A DNA stretch of 8,024 nucleotides from Pseudomonadota bacterium. Its GTDB lineage: Bacteria; Pseudomonadota; Alphaproteobacteria; Sphingomonadales; Sphingomonadaceae. The stretch is from NCBI GenBank assembly GCA_023386135.1, contig JAEWKG010000263.1, positions 1 through 8,024 on the forward strand, written 5' to 3'. Of this stretch, positions 6,123-8,024 are shown piece after piece (within the stretch, counting starts at the first letter, position 1; every line of letters begins with the position of its first letter). Below the pieces are notes generated by a model. That model was not told the DNA's origin, did no database searches, and worked only from the letters and a program-made list of their open reading frames with translations. Position numbers and translations under genes: made by a program.

Positions 6123-6253
6123 CGACTCCCCGAATGACCCCCGAGGAAGAAGCCGAGTTCAAGCGCCGCCGTGCCGGGCGCAACAAGGCGCTGGGCCTTG
6201 TGCTCGTGTTCTTCGTGATCCTGTTCTACGCCATCACCCTGGTGCGGATGTAG
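6119..6253 (+). CDS. Small single-span membrane protein between ctaB and ctaG (CoxF-like)
   Basis: This 44-residue protein begins MTTPRMTPEEEAEFKRRRAG. An acidic N-terminal stretch (residues 9-13) is followed by a basic KRRRxGRNK cluster (15-23) and one hydrophobic span (about 24-42) ending LVRM. By the positive-inside rule the N-terminus is cytoplasmic. The start overlaps the ctaB stop (ATGA) and the TAG stop is 3 bp before the ctaG start, so it sits inside the tightest part of the operon. In alphaproteobacterial cox operons a small protein in this slot is often called CoxF or left hypothetical; an assembly role is inferred from context. The order TPEE, Arg-rich, RN, Gly-hydrophobic span with FYxxT also recalls the core of mitochondrial Coa3, a Cox1 assembly factor. 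That is a pattern judgement only. A start at M6 is possible but less well coupled. Confidence 0.8.
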   Translation: MTTPRMTPEEEAEFKRRRAGRNKALGLVLVFFVILFYAITLVRM

Positions 6254-6256
6254 GCC

Positions 6257-6832
6257 GTGGCGATCGCGGCGCCTGCCCCCAAGAGCAACCTGAGGCTCGG
6301 CCTCTACGCCGCCGCGCTCGCGCTCGGCATGCTCGGCCTGGGGTTCGCGGCGGTGCCGCTCTATCGCATCTTCTGCCAGGTGACCGGCTTCAGCGGCACC
6401 ACCCAGCGCGCGACCGAAGTCCAGGCAAACGCCGCCGAGCGCGCAGGCAAGAAGGCGGGCGGGGCGACCGTTTCGGTCCGTTTTGACGCCAACGTCGATC
6501 CCAACCTCAAGTGGGAATTCCGACCCGAGCAGGTGACCGAGACGGTCAAGCTGGGCCAGCGGCAGATGGCGTTCTTCTACGCCAGGAACCTCACCGACAA
6601 GCCGATCACCGGGCAAGCCAGCTTCAACGTCTCGCCCGACCAGACGGGGGCTTACTTCAATAAGGTGCAGTGCTTCTGCTTCACCGAGCAGACGCTGCAG
6701 CCGGGGGAGGAAGTGCACATGCCGGTGCTGTTCTTCGTCGACCCGGCGATCCGCCAGGATGCCGATGCGGCGCCGGTGGAACAGATCACCTTGAGCTACA
6801 CTTTCCACCGCGCTCCGGATGTGCCGCAATAG
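6257..6832 (+). CDS. ctaG: Cytochrome c oxidase assembly protein CtaG (Cox11 family)
   Basis: This copper chaperone is needed to form the CuB centre of subunit I. It is a 191-residue protein anchored by one N-terminal span (about 11-33) with a periplasmic beta-rich domain. AAVPLYRIFCQVTGFSGTT (31-49) carries the conserved membrane-proximal C40. The copper-binding CxC motif is C139/C141 in KVQCFCFTEQ, followed by the family segment LQPGEEVHMPVLFFVDP (147-163). The start is GTG at 6257: the TAG ending the preceding small gene is in the same frame two codons earlier, so no earlier start exists, and no ATG precedes the span. There is no clear Shine-Dalgarno; translation is probably coupled to the small gene. 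A low-complexity Ala/Gly/Lys stretch (about 55-70) is the variable linker after the span. Confidence 0.96.
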   Translation: MAIAAPAPKSNLRLGLYAAALALGMLGLGFAAVPLYRIFCQVTGFSGTTQRATEVQANAAERAGKKAGGATVSVRFDANVDPNLKWEFRPEQVTETVKLGQRQMAFFYARNLTDKPITGQASFNVSPDQTGAYFNKVQCFCFTEQTLQPGEEVHMPVLFFVDPAIRQDADAAPVEQITLSYTFHRAPDVPQ

Positions 6833-6914
6833 GCCTCTGGACCGCGCCTTTCACGCGCACTAAGGGCGGGGCGTAACCGCTCGACGAGCCGAACGTTCAG
6901 GGACGAGACTTCAC

Positions 6915-7745
6915 ATGGCAGGCGCCAAGAACCACCAGTATCACATCCTGCCGCCCGACATCTGGCCGCTGATCGGCTCGATCTCGGCGTTGACCTTCAC
7001 CAGCGGCATGGTTCTGTTCATGCACCGCGAAACGATGAGCGGGTGGCCGGTCGTGCTCGGCCTCGGCATCGCCGGGCTGCTCGCGACCTTCTTCAGTTGG
7101 TTCTCCAACCTCGTGAAGGAAGCGCAGGCGGGCGATCACACCCCCGTGGTGCAGTTGCACCTGCGCTACGGCATGATCCTGTTCATCGCTTCGGAAGTGA
7201 TGTTCTTCGTCGGCTGGTTCTGGGCGTTCTTCGACTTCTCGCTGTTCCCCAACACGCTGGTCGAGGCGATCGGCGGGCAGTTCCCGCCCAAGGCGATCGA
7301 GGCGGTGATCAACCCGTTCGACCTGCCGCTGGTCAACACGCTGATCCTGTTGTGCTCGGGCACCACGGTGACCTGGGCGCACCACAGCCTGATCCCCGGC
7401 GACCGCGACGGTCTCAAGACGGGCCTGTGGCTGACGATCCTGCTCGGCATGCTGTTCACCAGCATCCAGGCCTACGAATACGCCCACGCGCCGTTCCCGT
7501 TCGGGCAGAACACCTACGGCTCGGCGTTCTACATGGCGACGGGTTTCCACGGCTTCCACGTGCTGGTGGGCACGATCTTCCTGATCGTCTGTCTGCGCCG
7601 TGCCTACAAGGGCCACTTCACCCCGCAGCAGCACTTCGGTTTCGAAGCGGCGGCGTGGTACTGGCACTTCGTCGACGTGGTGTGGCTGTTCCTGTTCTGC
7701 GTCGTCTACGTGTGGGGCGGCTGGGGCGCACCGATCGAGGGATGA
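6915..7745 (+). CDS. ctaE: Cytochrome c oxidase subunit III
   Basis: This core subunit of the aa3 oxidase has no redox centres; it stabilises subunit I and helps maintain proton uptake. The 276-residue protein has seven predicted spans. It begins in the family style (KNHQYHILPPDIWPLIGS, 5-22). E94 in ASEVMFFVGWFWAFF is the conserved in-membrane Glu. TWAHHSLIPGDR (153-164), FHGFHVLVGT (211-220) and AWYWHFVDVVWLFLF (247-261) are signature segments. The ATG at 6915 is preceded by AGGGA (6899-6903) at about 11 bp. The gap from ctaG is 82 bp, the largest inside the assembly block. I see no gene or convincing promoter there, so co-transcription from the ctaB promoter is likely. The TGA stop overlaps a possible ATG of the next gene. 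Confidence 0.98.
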   Translation: MAGAKNHQYHILPPDIWPLIGSISALTFTSGMVLFMHRETMSGWPVVLGLGIAGLLATFFSWFSNLVKEAQAGDHTPVVQLHLRYGMILFIASEVMFFVGWFWAFFDFSLFPNTLVEAIGGQFPPKAIEAVINPFDLPLVNTLILLCSGTTVTWAHHSLIPGDRDGLKTGLWLTILLGMLFTSIQAYEYAHAPFPFGQNTYGSAFYMATGFHGFHVLVGTIFLIVCLRRAYKGHFTPQQHFGFEAAAWYWHFVDVVWLFLFCVVYVWGGWGAPIEG

Positions 7746-8024
7746 CCTCCGACAGAACGGACTACGGTAAAGGGCAGCCCGGGTCTTCCGCGGCTGCCCT
7801 TTCCGCTTTGCCGGCGCGCCGCGTTCCGATCGTGGCGACCGCGATCGTCCTGCTGGCGGTGCTGACGATGATCGCGCTGGGCATCTGGCAGATCGGCCGC
7901 GCGCACGAACGCGATGCCGACCACGCCCGCCACCTTGCGCGGATGAACCTGCCGACCGTGGCTTATCCCTTCGCGGATCCCACCGCCGAGGCGTTCCGCT
8001 TCCGCCGCCTCACCGCACCGTGCG
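7742..8024 (+). CDS. surf1: SURF1-family oxidase assembly protein, N-terminal part (runs off the right edge)
   Basis: SURF1 proteins are inner-membrane factors that bind and help insert haem A during oxidase assembly. About 94 codons are present with no stop before the edge. Residues 28-47 form the first membrane span, and IALGIWQIGRAHERD (44-58) matches the family's GxWQxxR hallmark directly after it. PTVAYPFADP (71-80) and FRFRRL (85-90) also fit the SURF1 start. The beginning is uncertain. ATG 7742 overlaps the ctaE stop as ATGA, but GAGGG lies directly against it with no spacing, and the first 22 residues are low-complexity and unlike the family. An in-frame TTG at 7808 would give MPARRVPIVATAIVLL, closer to usual SURF1 N-termini. 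GTG at 7832 is a further option. A terminator-like hairpin lies between 7742 and 7808. Confidence 0.85.
   Translation, partial: MTSDRTDYGKGQPGSSAAALSALPARRVPIVATAIVLLAVLTMIALGIWQIGRAHERDADHARHLARMNLPTVAYPFADPTAEAFRFRRLTAPC
7769..7802. terminator. Terminator-like perfect inverted repeat at the ctaE/SURF1 junction
   Basis: AAAGGGCAGCC (7769-7779) is the exact reverse complement of GGCTGCCCTTT (7792-7802). A further CGG/CCG pairing (7780-7782 with 7788-7790) closes a small loop, GTCTT, with C7791 bulged. The A-run on one side and T-run on the other give the shape of a bidirectional intrinsic terminator, 24 bp after the ctaE stop. The T-run is short (three). If SURF1 starts at 7742 this structure lies in its coding sequence; if at 7808 it is intergenic and may attenuate SURF1 expression. 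Confidence 0.6.

Noticed and set aside
6119..6832. Possible fused small protein-CtaG made by read-through of the in-frame TAG at 6251
   Set aside because: The frames do match, but each part has its own N-in/C-out span. A fusion would put the CtaG N-terminus on the wrong side of the membrane, and GTG 6257 is a plausible independent start. No stop-read-through context is visible.
6833..6914. Possible terminator or promoter in the ctaG-ctaE gap
   Set aside because: Only 4-bp GCGC arms and no hexamer pair at correct spacing; nothing beyond the ctaE ribosome-binding site can be supported.

Overview
The window is a high-GC, strongly codon-biased piece of bacterial chromosome carrying most of an aa3-type cytochrome c oxidase (complex IV) locus. 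Gene order (ctaC-ctaD ... ctaB-small membrane protein-ctaG-ctaE-SURF1), the A1-type subunit I and the His-rich N-terminus of that subunit point to an alphaproteobacterium, most likely a member of the Sphingomonadales (Erythrobacteraceae/Sphingomonadaceae-like). That placement is from recalled family features, not from a search. All genes are on the + strand. I see no IS element, integrase, tRNA, rRNA or CRISPR array.

Layout. 1-37 is the extreme 3' end of ctaC (subunit II). 66-1784 is ctaD (subunit I, complete, all haem/CuB/proton-channel residues present), followed by a strong terminator-like hairpin (1810-1835). 1857-2816 is a soluble epoxide-hydrolase-like alpha/beta hydrolase. 2910-5009 is an exported S9A prolyl-oligopeptidase-family serine peptidase, followed by a 19-bp hairpin (5016-5062). 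A 140-bp non-coding stretch then holds a tandem 9-bp repeat and a good sigma-70-like promoter that lies almost directly on the ctaB start codon. From there an assembly block runs tightly packed: ctaB (5205-6122), a 44-residue single-span protein (6119-6253), ctaG (6257-6832) and, after an 82-bp gap, ctaE (6915-7745). SURF1 starts at or just after the end of ctaE and runs off the right edge. An 11-bp perfect inverted repeat of terminator form sits at the ctaE/SURF1 junction.

How it works together. CtaC, CtaD and CtaE are the three core subunits of the oxidase. CtaB makes haem O, the precursor of the haem A used by CtaD. CtaG delivers copper to the CuB site of CtaD, and SURF1 assists haem A insertion. 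The small protein between ctaB and ctaG is a positional match for the little-known CoxF-type proteins of alphaproteobacterial cox operons; its pattern also resembles the core of mitochondrial Coa3. The epoxide hydrolase and the peptidase have no obvious role in respiration. They split the structural genes from the assembly genes, and each junction is marked by a hairpin and/or a promoter.

I found no clearly new multi-gene system. The observations most worth following are the Coa3-like small protein, the two-gene insertion with its flanking regulatory structures, the near-leaderless ctaB promoter and the uncertain SURF1 start over a hairpin.
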